Shown here: positions 1 to 7,111 of the stretch, one piece after another
Layout: each line of letters opens with the position of its first letter
Position numbering within the stretch: position 1 is the first letter of the stretch
Source: an uncultured Victivallales bacterium
Lineage (GTDB): Bacteria > Verrucomicrobiota > Lentisphaeria > Oligosphaerales > JAFGRS01
DNA length: 10,245 nucleotides
Assembly: GCA_903834675.1 (NCBI GenBank)
Contig: CAILKC010000455.1
Coordinates: 1-10,245 of the forward strand
Direction: 5' to 3'
Position numbers and translations under genes: made by a program
Notes under the pieces: model-generated
The model's input: only the letters and a program-made list of their open reading frames with translations
Databases searched by the model: none
What the model was told of the DNA's origin: nothing

Positions 1-218
1 GCCTCAGGCGCAGCGGTGGAGCCCACCGCATCTCCACCAAACCGCGGTGGCCCCCCACCGCATCTCCACCGGGTATTCTGGAGAGGCGCCTGGCCTCAGG
101 CGCGGCGGTGGAGCCCACCGCATCTCCACCAAACCGCGGTGGCCCCCCACCGCATCTCCAGCGGATTCTGGAGAGGCGCCTGGCCTCAGGCGCAGCGGTG
201 GCCCCCCACCGCATCTCC
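1..218. repeat. 90-92 bp tandem repeat array, about 2.4 units, with nested hairpins
   Basis: Units start at GCCTCAGG at 1, 93 and 183, giving lengths of 92 and 90 bases and a third, partial unit that lacks most of the first half. The 14-base core CCCACCGCATCTCC occurs five times (22, 54, 114, 146, 205). Each full unit contains GCGGTGG/CCACCGC inverted repeats (13-19 with 23-29; 44-50 with 55-61). Unit boundaries are spanned by GCGCCTG/CAGGCGC (86-92 with 97-103, four-base loop). The rest of the stretch, 219-319, is GC-rich with no gene and no convincing -35/-10 pair; it must carry the leader of the gene at 320. Reading frames of up to about 125 codons across the array are translations of the repeat, not genes. 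The array may continue to the left of the window. Confidence 0.9.
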
Positions 219-319
219 CCGGACCGAGAAAGGACGTTGCCGGCGGGGTATGTTGCGGCGTGTCGTAGTCGTAGGGGGTTGGCGGTGGCGGTGCGGCGGC
301 GTGGGAACGAAGTGAATCT

Positions 320-2122
320 ATGTGGCAGCTTCTTGCAGGGGCATTCGCGGCAGGGTTATGCGTAGGTCCGGCGTGCGTCATGCACTGCGGGGTCCTGCAT
401 GTGGCTTACGTCGGGCGCTGCGCGGTAGCGAATCCTCGGCGAACGGTACGGCTGGGGTTCATGGTGCTGGCCGGTCGGCTGGCGGCCTACGTGCTGCTGG
501 GGGCGTGCATCGGCATGATCGCGGGGGCCGGGCTGCCGGTGCCGGCGCCCTGGCTGCTCAGCGCGGCCGCCGGGGTTCTCCTGATGGTGTACGCCGGGGT
601 GCCTGACCGACACCTGGGCGGCTGCCTTTGCCGTCGCCTGCCCTCCACCTTCTCCGGCGGCGCGCTGACGCTGGGCTTTCTGACCGGCCTGGCCCCCTGC
701 CCGCCGCTGCTGGCCTCGGGAGTCATCGCTCTGCAAACTCACGGCGTGCTGCCTGCTGTCCTCACCTTCGTCGCCTTCTTTGCCGGATCGTCGCTCTTCC
801 TGCTGCCGGCCGTATTCGGGGTCGCGGTCCTGCCGGCGCGTTGGCGCGCTGGCCTGCAACGCCGCAGCCGCTGGCTCGCGGCTGCGGTCGGCATGGTGAC
901 CATCACCCTGGCCGTCGGCCAGCTCCGGGGCGCCGCCGGAGACGAGGCGAGCCTCACGCCTCCGGCGAACGCCGCCGCCAGCCCGAACGCCGGGCCCGCC
1001 GGCGCGAGGCTGGTCCCCATGCCGCCGCCGGCCCCCAAGACTCTGAAGCCGCTCTACGCCAAACAGAAGCTCACCAGTCGGCTGTCTGAGGACATGGTCC
1101 GCAACCTCCAACTCTCCCTGCACGAGGCCAAGTACTACCGTCAGCTCTCGGGTGGCCGGGTGCAATGCCAGCTCTGCCCCCGTGGTTGCACGCTGGAAGA
1201 GGGTGAACGCGGCCTGTGCCGCATTCGGGCCAATATCGGTGGCACTCTGCGGGCGCTGACCTACGGCCTGCCGGTCAGCATCCATGCCGACCCCATCGAG
1301 AAAAAGCCACTCTACCACGTCCTCCCCGGCTCGACCGCGCTCTCCATCGCCACCGTGGGCTGCAACTCGGGCTGCGTGTTCTGCCAGAATTACGAGATCA
1401 GCCAGGCATCCCCCGAGGACGCGCCCCGTAAGCTCGTGCCCCCGGAGAAGCTCGTGGCCGCCGCCATTGAACGGGGCGACGCCGGCATCGCCTACACCTA
1501 CACCGAACCCACGGTCTACTTCGAGTACATGCTGGAAACCGCCACCCTGGCCAAGGCGAAGGGCCTGCGTAACTACTGGATCACCTGCGGCCAGATTCAG
1601 GAGAAACCCCTCCTCGAACTCTGCCAGGTCCTCGACGCTGCCAACGTCGACCTCAAGGGCTTCAGCGATGAGTTCTACGTGGAGTACTGCGACTTTCACC
1701 TGCAACCGGTCCTGCAAACGCTGCTGATCCTCAAGCGTGAGGGAGTTCACACCGAGATCACCAACCTGGTCATCCCCGGCGCCAATGACGACCCGGCCAT
1801 GGTGCGTGCCATGTGCCGCTGGATCAAGGCCGAGCTCGGGCCGGAGACGCCGCTGCACTTCAGCCGCTTCCACCCCGACTACAAGCTGACCCGCCGGCCG
1901 CCCACCCCGGCCGCCACGCTGGCACGCCTGCGCCGTATCGCCTTGGAAGAAGGCATGAAGTACGTCTATGTCGGCAACGTCGAGGTCGCGGGCGCCGCCG
2001 ATACCCCCTGCCCTGCCTGTGGTCGGCCCGCGGTCCGCCGCTCCGGCTTCCTGGTGACGGACAACCGCATCAAGGCCGGCAAGTGCCCGGATTGCGGTTC
2101 CCCCCTCGCCGGCATCTGGTGA
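320..2122 (+). CDS. amrS: Membrane (UreH/TauE/CcdA-like) domain fused to AmmeMemoRadiSam-type radical SAM enzyme
   Basis: 600 residues in two parts. Residues 1-204 form six likely membrane helices (about 3-29, 45-70, 76-93, 114-140, 143-172, 184-203) with Cys/His in helix 1 (C14, C19, H22, C23), a C-L-C pair in a loop (102, 104) and G-L-A-P-C-P-P in helix 4 (C127). This layout resembles the UreH-like/DsbD_2/TauE-SafE families, which move metals, thiol electrons or sulfur compounds. An Ala/Pro-rich linker (205-245) leads to a complete radical SAM protein: N-terminal Cys cluster (C283, C286, C290, C300), DPIEKKPL at 324-331, the [4Fe-4S] motif CxxxCxxC (C348, C352, C355), Y-T-E-P (394-397), NVDLKGF (442-448) and a C-terminal zinc-ribbon pair (C564/C567, C589/C592) ending G-I-W. 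The reaction of this family is not known; it normally accompanies Memo and AMMECR1, which are not in the window. The start is ATG 320 with only a weak upstream purine run. The radical SAM assignment is firm, the membrane-domain family moderate. The symbol names the radical SAM half only. No frameshift or stop separates the halves. Confidence 0.9.
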   Translation: MWQLLAGAFAAGLCVGPACVMHCGVLHVAYVGRCAVANPRRTVRLGFMVLAGRLAAYVLLGACIGMIAGAGLPVPAPWLLSAAAGVLLMVYAGVPDRHLGGCLCRRLPSTFSGGALTLGFLTGLAPCPPLLASGVIALQTHGVLPAVLTFVAFFAGSSLFLLPAVFGVAVLPARWRAGLQRRSRWLAAAVGMVTITLAVGQLRGAAGDEASLTPPANAAASPNAGPAGARLVPMPPPAPKTLKPLYAKQKLTSRLSEDMVRNLQLSLHEAKYYRQLSGGRVQCQLCPRGCTLEEGERGLCRIRANIGGTLRALTYGLPVSIHADPIEKKPLYHVLPGSTALSIATVGCNSGCVFCQNYEISQASPEDAPRKLVPPEKLVAAAIERGDAGIAYTYTEPTVYFEYMLETATLAKAKGLRNYWITCGQIQEKPLLELCQVLDAANVDLKGFSDEFYVEYCDFHLQPVLQTLLILKREGVHTEITNLVIPGANDDPAMVRAMCRWIKAELGPETPLHFSRFHPDYKLTRRPPTPAATLARLRRIALEEGMKYVYVGNVEVAGAADTPCPACGRPAVRRSGFLVTDNRIKAGKCPDCGSPLAGIW

Positions 2123-2128
2123 AACCCC

Positions 2129-3961
2129 ATGGACCTCGCTTACACCACCTATGATATCGTAGTCGTCGGCGGCGGCCATGCCGGCTGCGAGGCGGCCTTG
2201 GCGGCGGCCCGGCTCGGGGCGCGGACCTTGTTGCTGACCCTCAACCACGACCACCTCGCCCAGATGTCCTGCAACCCGGCCATCGGCGGCATCGCCAAAG
2301 GCCAGGTCGTCCGTGAGATTGACGCCCTCGGCGGCGAGATGGCGCTGAACACCGACGCTGCCTGCATCCAGTTCCGTATGCTCAACCGCTCCAAGGGCCC
2401 GGCTGTCCAGTCGCCCCGGGCCCAGTGCGACAAAGTGGTCTACCAGCGCCGCATGAAGCACGTCGTCGAGCGCTGTCCGGGGCTGTTTGTGCATCAGGCC
2501 CAGGCGGTCCGCTTCCAGACCGATGGCGAGCGCGTCACGGCGGTCGCTACCGAGTTCGGCGACCTCTTCCAGGCGCGCGCCTTCGTGGTGGCCACGGGGA
2601 CCTTCCTCGGCGCCACCCTGCACTATGGCCTGTCGTCCTTCCCGGGTGGCCGCGCCGGGGACCCGGCCGCGGCGGCCCTGGCCGAATCGTTCCGCTGCGA
2701 CCTCGCCCTCGAGACCGGCCGACTCAAGACCGGCACCCCGGTGCGGGTCCTCGGCCGCACCCTCGACCTCAGCTCCCTGGAACGCCAGGACCCCGACCCC
2801 GACCCGGTGGGCTTCGCCTTCCGCCCGGACCGCAGCGGCCTGCCCCGCCTCGGCGGCGCCAGCCTGCCCCAGCAGCCCTGCTACATGACCTACTCCACCG
2901 CGGCGACCGCACAGGCCGTACGCGACAACCTGGACCGCTCGCCGCTCTACTCGGGCCGTATCCAGGGCACCGGCGCCCGCTACTGCCCGTCCTTTGAAGA
3001 CAAAGTCGTGCGCTTTGCCGAGCGCGAACGCCACCAGATTTACCTCGAGCCGGAAGGCCACTTTACCGACGAGTACTACCTCAACGGCATCTCGACCAGC
3101 CTGCCGGTGGACGTGCAATGGCGCATGGTGCGCTCTCTTCCCGGCCTCGAACAGGCACACATTTCGCGCTATGCCTACGCCATCGAGTACGACCGGGTCC
3201 TGTCCCACCAACTCGATCGCTCCCTGGCCGTGCGCCGCTGGCCGAACCTCTTCCTGGCCGGCCAGATCAACGGCACCAGCGGCTATGAAGAAGCGGCTGG
3301 CCAGGGCTTGATCGCCGGCATCAACGCCGCCCGCGCCGCCGCCGGCCTCGCGTCGCCGCTCGTGCTGGGTCGGGACCAGGCCTACATCGGCGTCATGATC
3401 GACGACCTGGTCACCAAGGACATCGTCGAGCCCTACCGCCTCTTTACCAGCCGCGCGGAGTACCGCCTGCTCCTGCGCCAGGACAACGCCGACCTGCGCC
3501 TGCTGCGACTGGGGCATGAGATTGGCCTGATCGGGGCGCCGGACCTGGAGCGGCTAGAGGCCCTGGAGAAGGCGATTGCCGAGGGCAGAGCCTTCCTGAA
3601 AGCACAGCGCTCCCAGGGACGGTCCCTGTGGGAGATTCTGCGCACCCCTGGCAGCCGCTATGCCGACCTGCCCGGCGTGCCGACTTTGCCCGCCCGGGCC
3701 GTGGAACAACTGGAGATCGAAACGCATTACGAGGGCTACACCGAGCGCCAGGTGGCCCAGGCCGAGGGCCTGCACAAACTCGAGGCCTGGCGCATCCCCC
3801 CCGATTTCGATTACGCCATCAAGGGCCTGCGCACCGAGGCCCGCCTGAAACTCGAGAAACGCCGACCCCAGACCCTCGGCCAGGCGGCCCGCCTCGACGG
3901 CGTCACCCCCGCCGAAATCAGCCTTCTGCAAGTCCACCTCACCCGCCGCCGCCAGGCGTGA
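2129..3961 (+). CDS. mnmG: tRNA uridine-5-carboxymethylaminomethyl(34) synthesis enzyme MnmG (GidA)
   Basis: FAD-dependent cytoplasmic enzyme. With MnmE (not in the window) it installs the carboxymethylaminomethyl group on U34 of certain tRNAs, using methylenetetrahydrofolate. The 610 residues are close to the usual 620-630. Visible marks are the FAD-binding G-G-G-H-A-G-C-E (14-21), MSCNPAIGG (46-54) with C48, RLKTGTP (198-204), R-Y-C-P-S-F-E-D-K (284-292) with C286, the second FAD-region motif GTSGYEEAAGQGL (382-394), GVMIDDLVTK (421-430), and EPYRLFTSRAEYRLLLRQDN (434-453). C48 and C286 correspond to the two conserved cysteines of the family (C47 and C277 in E. coli). The C-terminus carries the helical MnmE- and tRNA-binding segment (FDYAIKGLRTEA, then LGQAARLDGVTPAEI). 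ATG 2129 lies 6 bases after the upstream stop, and GGTGA at 2118-2122 overlapping that stop may serve as ribosome site. The spacing suggests co-transcription and translational coupling. The frequent partner rsmG does not follow. Confidence 0.98.
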   Translation: MDLAYTTYDIVVVGGGHAGCEAALAAARLGARTLLLTLNHDHLAQMSCNPAIGGIAKGQVVREIDALGGEMALNTDAACIQFRMLNRSKGPAVQSPRAQCDKVVYQRRMKHVVERCPGLFVHQAQAVRFQTDGERVTAVATEFGDLFQARAFVVATGTFLGATLHYGLSSFPGGRAGDPAAAALAESFRCDLALETGRLKTGTPVRVLGRTLDLSSLERQDPDPDPVGFAFRPDRSGLPRLGGASLPQQPCYMTYSTAATAQAVRDNLDRSPLYSGRIQGTGARYCPSFEDKVVRFAERERHQIYLEPEGHFTDEYYLNGISTSLPVDVQWRMVRSLPGLEQAHISRYAYAIEYDRVLSHQLDRSLAVRRWPNLFLAGQINGTSGYEEAAGQGLIAGINAARAAAGLASPLVLGRDQAYIGVMIDDLVTKDIVEPYRLFTSRAEYRLLLRQDNADLRLLRLGHEIGLIGAPDLERLEALEKAIAEGRAFLKAQRSQGRSLWEILRTPGSRYADLPGVPTLPARAVEQLEIETHYEGYTERQVAQAEGLHKLEAWRIPPDFDYAIKGLRTEARLKLEKRRPQTLGQAARLDGVTPAEISLLQVHLTRRRQA

Positions 3962-3963
3962 GC

Positions 3964-3992
3964 CCCCGCCGATAAGGCCCCCCTGCGGCGGG
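3964..3992 (+). terminator. Possible terminator hairpin after mnmG (no T tract)
   Basis: CCCGCCG (3965-3971) pairs with CGGCGGG (3986-3992) around a 14-base loop, starting 3 bases after the mnmG stop. No run of T follows, so if it stops transcription it is not a classic intrinsic terminator. In this GC-rich DNA such stems also arise by chance. Confidence 0.3.
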
Positions 3993-4019
3993 ACTGGCTG
4001 GGTAGCGCGCCTCTGATTC

Positions 4020-4050
4020 CGTCCGAGTCCGCGCCCGCGGACCACGGACG
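4020..4050. repeat. Nested inverted repeat in the convergent spacer
   Basis: CGTCCG (4020-4025) pairs with CGGACG (4045-4050). Nested inside, GTCCGC (4027-4032) pairs with GCGGAC (4037-4042) around GCCC. Together they make a 31-base hairpin with a small internal loop, two bases from the three-way-junction element that follows. It is part of a 262 bp spacer (3962-4223) that contains no gene. Confidence 0.65.
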
Positions 4051-4052
4051 CC

Positions 4053-4104
4053 TGGAGGGCGCTCCTGCGCGAGCGCCGCGGCGGCCACGCAGGGCCGCCC
4101 TCCA
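4053..4104. repeat. Two-armed (three-way junction) inverted repeat element with complementary loops
   Basis: The outer stem is TGGAG (4053-4057) with CTCCA (4100-4104). Inside it sit two 20-base hairpins: GGCGCTC (4058-4064) with GAGCGCC (4071-4077), and GGCGGCC (4080-4086) with GGCCGCC (4093-4099). Both have perfect 7 bp stems and 6-base loops, and only GC at 4078-4079 separates them. Loop 1 contains CTGCG and loop 2 contains CGCAG, which are complementary. The whole is also a near-perfect palindrome (21 of 26 bases per half), so a single long hairpin is an alternative fold. It lies between convergent gene ends and could serve both as a transcription barrier, or be a REP-like repeat. Function unknown. 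Confidence 0.75.
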
Positions 4105-4117
4105 ACGGGCCGACACG

Positions 4118-4134
4118 TTCCGGCCGGCCCGGAA
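4118..4134. repeat. Hairpin in the convergent spacer
   Basis: TTCCGG (4118-4123) pairs with CCGGAA (4129-4134) around five bases. Further right, GTCGC (4149-4153) pairs with GCGAC (4159-4163), and GCGGT (4146-4150) can alternatively pair with ACCGC (4167-4171). No T tract lies beside these on either strand. They may help end transcription of the - strand gene that stops at 4224, but nothing shows it. Confidence 0.4.
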
Positions 4135-4223
4135 TGACCCCCGATGCGGTCGCAGAACGCGACTCAACCGCAAGCGCGCCAGCCGTCTTGAAACAGCCCT
4201 GATCCGCACCAGGCGGGTTCAGC

Positions 4224-7049
4224 TCATTCCGGGATCAGCCAGCCGAAGTCCGCCGAGTTGGCCGTGCCATAGCACAGGCGGCTGGTCTCGAACGGGTGCC
4301 GTTCGACCCAACTGTGCAGCAGAGCTCCCTCAGGAAAAGAGGCATTGCGTTCGAGGTCGAGACGCAACGGTCGCTCGGCGGGAATCTCGGCACGCAGACG
4401 CGCCAGCGGAATCCGCACCGTGGCCGACCAGCCCGTGGCCTCGCGCCGGGTCACCGCCGTCCACTCGGTGGGCTGCAAAGCATAGCCCTCGGAGCAGGCC
4501 TTGGTGCCATCGGCATTGAGCAGATACCACTGCTGCGGCCACAGCCGCCTGGGCTCGATGAGTAGCCGCACGCTTTCCGCCAACGGCGTCCCCATCGCCT
4601 CGCCCGTCGCCGGGCGCGTGCAACGTACCGCCACGTAGAGCGCCTCCTGGTCCATACACGCCTTCCAGAAAGTCCTGGCGGCCGGGACGGCAGCCCCCGA
4701 CTTCACCTCGAGCTCCGCCTCCGGCAAGTCCCGCCAGATCGGTCCCGCCACATCGCCGTCGATAGCTGGCCCGCAACTGACTCGTGGGCAACGCTGGACG
4801 CGGCCCTCGGGACGCACGCCGGTGTACTCCGGCCAGAGTACCTCACCCAGCCGAATCTGCCGGGCCAGGCGCGGAAACCCTTCAGCCAGGAGGCCTTGCA
4901 GTTGCTCCATCCGCCATTCAATCTTGGCGGGGAAGTACTTATAGCCCTCCGCCTCGGAGTGGAAACCGAGCCGCGAGTCGGCCTTCGCAAGCTCGAGCAG
5001 AGCGGCGTCCAGAACCAGCTCACGCTTGACCAGGCGCCGCATCCGGGCCAGTGACCGGCGCTGTTCGAGCGGCGGCTGCCAGGGCAATTCCTCGCGCCAC
5101 GCATAGAACTCCAGCATGTTAGCGCCACTCTCGAACTGGATACCGAGGGCGCTGGCGACGCCGATGTCCCGCACCCGCTCCGGGTTGCTGGCGTAGCGCG
5201 GCAGCAACCGTTTCAGGATCGCCACGCCGTGGTTCCAATCGTTGGCCATGGCACGGCACAGACCGCAGATTTCCGCAAACGTGTGGGTGTAGCCAAAGCA
5301 CTCGCCGATGCGGTCGCCGCTGGCCGGGAAGGGCTTGCAGGTGTGGTACGAAGCGAGTTCCCAGGAGGGTGAGATAGTGCGGTCCGCCGGCTCGAGGTGC
5401 AGGGGCCAAGTCGGCGCATCGTGCATCGGACCGTACCAGCCAAAGACGTGGTTGAGCGGAAAGTTGCTGTAGCCGCTCTGGAACAGCTTCCAGGCCCTGA
5501 CCACCCGCGGCGCGTCCTCGCCCCAGTCCCGGCGCGCCAGGCCCAGCAGAAAGGCGTCCTCCGTGGCCGGAAACGGCGCAAAGGCCAGCTCCCCGGCGGC
5601 CTGGTTCATCAGTCCCGGGTAGTTGCCGAAGTACCAGCACTGCATGACGCCACTGACGCCGAGTTCGTGCATGGTCTTGTACTTGCGGAACAGGTGCCCG
5701 GGCACCGGGACAAAGGGCGCGGTGGCGACCTCGTGACTGCACCCGACCTGGAGCTTGGCGAACATGCGGTTCCCGCTCCGGACTGCCGCTTGTGCGCAGT
5801 CCGCAAACAGCCGACTCGGGCCAATGAAGGACAGCCAGTAGTCGAAGATGCGAATCTTGCGCCCGCACTGCTCGCCGATGGCGGACGACTCGAAGTTGTG
5901 TTGCAGGATGACGCCCTTGGGCAGGCGTCCGGCGCTGGTCACGGTCATCTCGTCGCCCCAGGACCAGTACTGCCCATACGGCCAGGAAACCAACTCAGCG
6001 TCCGGGTTGGCCGCATGCATGCCGCGCTCCATCGCGGCAAGAGTGTCGTTGAGGACGTCGTAAGGCTCCCGGTCCTTGCAGCGCGGACAGGAGATGCCGC
6101 GCGGCGCTCCCGAGTAACAGTGCGAGCCCCCCTCGCCGATGCTGATGTTGATCAGACCCCCCAGATCGGGGATCGCACTGAACAGGTTACGCATCGCCTC
6201 CTCGAGATAGGCCTGCGCCGTGGGATTGCTGGTACAGAAGAAGTGCCGATTGCCCCAGCCCATGCGCTGGCCGAGCAGTTCCGGGTGAGCCAGCCCAACC
6301 GGGCTGTCTGCCATGATCGGAATGGGCTCGTTGGCGAACACGTATACCTTGATGCCGTAGCGCGCACACCGTTCGGCCGTGCTCCGCAACTTATTGAGAC
6401 GCACCGAGGGGTCGCGGCTGTACTCGGGAAGCACCGTCTGCGGACAGATCTCGGCGAAGTGAATGGTGAGCCACAGCCCGTTGATCCCCTCGTGCGCCAG
6501 GCGGTTGAGGTACTCGTCCGGGTAGTAGTTGACGTCGTCGGTCAGCTCGTCACGGTTCTTCGGCGGGCGGTGTATCGGGCCGAAAAAGCAACGCGTGATC
6601 CGGGTGCGAATGACCGGCTGCCTGGCCGTGACGCCAAGGCTCAGGAAGGGCCCGCACGCCCGCCGGATCTCGTCTTCCAGGAAGAAGATGCCGCGCCGAA
6701 TGCCTTCCGTGTCGGCAGCCAGGATCTCGCACTGGTCCTTGCCGACGACCACCTGGTAGGCCTCACGCCCCGCCGTGGGGACGCAGCGCGTGCGGATCCG
6801 GTACGTTCCGGCCAGTGGGATCGCCGCCGCCGCCAGAAATTGGTTCAGATCGTCATAGGCGGTGTCGAGTCGACCACGCTCATCGCAAAACCCCGGCTCG
6901 ACCAACACCCCGCCCGCCAGCGAGACCTCACCCCGACGCGCAGGGCGCGCTTTCCAGTCAAACGGTTGCCACAAAGGGCGCTGCAACTCGTTGACGAAGT
7001 GCCATGACGATTCCGGCGGCTGGAGGGGTTCGGGACGTAGTTGAGACAT
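4224..7049 (-). CDS. GH20-like TIM-barrel protein with C-terminal CBM9-like domain, putative glycoside hydrolase
   Basis: 941 residues from ATG 7049, chosen because GGAAGG lies 6 bases upstream; an in-frame ATG at 7112 would add 21 residues without a ribosome site. Residues about 60-140 look like the alpha/beta domain found before GH20/GH67/GH84 barrels (ending in EGIRRGIFFLEDE). A TIM-barrel-like region follows (about 145-490: EGINGLWLTIHF, RYGIKVYVFANEP, INISIGEGGS). E306 in S-I-G-E-G-G sits where GH20 enzymes carry their acid residue and is a candidate catalytic residue, by analogy only. C321-P-R-C324 with C311 may bind metal. A helical region (about 510-745) contains DSRLGFHSEAEGYKYF. Residues about 760-941 resemble a CBM9-like domain (AIDGDVAGPIW at 762-772). 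No signal peptide or membrane segment is visible, so it is probably cytoplasmic. The substrate is unknown; beta-hexosaminide or uronide cleavage are options. It is divergent from the esterase/fucosidase pair. Confidence 0.85.
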   Translation of the reverse strand: MSQLRPEPLQPPESSWHFVNELQRPLWQPFDWKARPARRGEVSLAGGVLVEPGFCDERGRLDTAYDDLNQFLAAAAIPLAGTYRIRTRCVPTAGREAYQVVVGKDQCEILAADTEGIRRGIFFLEDEIRRACGPFLSLGVTARQPVIRTRITRCFFGPIHRPPKNRDELTDDVNYYPDEYLNRLAHEGINGLWLTIHFAEICPQTVLPEYSRDPSVRLNKLRSTAERCARYGIKVYVFANEPIPIMADSPVGLAHPELLGQRMGWGNRHFFCTSNPTAQAYLEEAMRNLFSAIPDLGGLINISIGEGGSHCYSGAPRGISCPRCKDREPYDVLNDTLAAMERGMHAANPDAELVSWPYGQYWSWGDEMTVTSAGRLPKGVILQHNFESSAIGEQCGRKIRIFDYWLSFIGPSRLFADCAQAAVRSGNRMFAKLQVGCSHEVATAPFVPVPGHLFRKYKTMHELGVSGVMQCWYFGNYPGLMNQAAGELAFAPFPATEDAFLLGLARRDWGEDAPRVVRAWKLFQSGYSNFPLNHVFGWYGPMHDAPTWPLHLEPADRTISPSWELASYHTCKPFPASGDRIGECFGYTHTFAEICGLCRAMANDWNHGVAILKRLLPRYASNPERVRDIGVASALGIQFESGANMLEFYAWREELPWQPPLEQRRSLARMRRLVKRELVLDAALLELAKADSRLGFHSEAEGYKYFPAKIEWRMEQLQGLLAEGFPRLARQIRLGEVLWPEYTGVRPEGRVQRCPRVSCGPAIDGDVAGPIWRDLPEAELEVKSGAAVPAARTFWKACMDQEALYVAVRCTRPATGEAMGTPLAESVRLLIEPRRLWPQQWYLLNADGTKACSEGYALQPTEWTAVTRREATGWSATVRIPLARLRAEIPAERPLRLDLERNASFPEGALLHSWVERHPFETSRLCYGTANSADFGWLIPE

Positions 7050-7055
7050 ACTTCG

Positions 7056-7061
7056 CCTTCC
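7056..7061 (-). promoter_or_regulatory. Ribosome binding site fixing the start of the GH20-like gene
   Basis: Read on the - strand this is GGAAGG, six bases before ATG 7049. The longer in-frame ATG at 7112 lies inside the ACTATA motif region and has no such site, so 7049 is preferred. Confidence 0.7.
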
Positions 7062-7111
7062 CAGTTGGGTCCGGTTACCGAGATTGAACCACGGTCGTCC
7101 GCGTGCCGGCA

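Noticed and set aside
1..218. CRISPR array
   Set aside because: Spacing of the 14-base core alternates 32/60/32/59 and the intervening sequences are themselves repeated, not unique spacers; no cas gene is present.
4..381. A 125-codon - strand frame over the left repeat array
   Set aside because: Its product merely repeats the translated repeat unit and extends into the start of the gene at 320; no gene is supported.
320..1075. Two separate genes, membrane protein and radical SAM enzyme, misread as one
   Set aside because: The frame is continuous with no stop. Internal Met codons at residues 234 and 259 have no clear ribosome site, so a single fusion is the simplest reading, although internal initiation cannot be excluded.
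356..3517. A 1053-codon open frame on the - strand opposite the first two genes
   Set aside because: The + strand encodes two complete, recognisable proteins here. The antisense product is Gly/Ala/Arg/Val-rich without family motifs, the usual result of high GC at third codon positions.
5397..7007. A 536-codon open frame on the + strand opposite the GH20-like gene
   Set aside because: It is a low-complexity shadow of the - strand gene, with no ribosome site and no recognisable domain.
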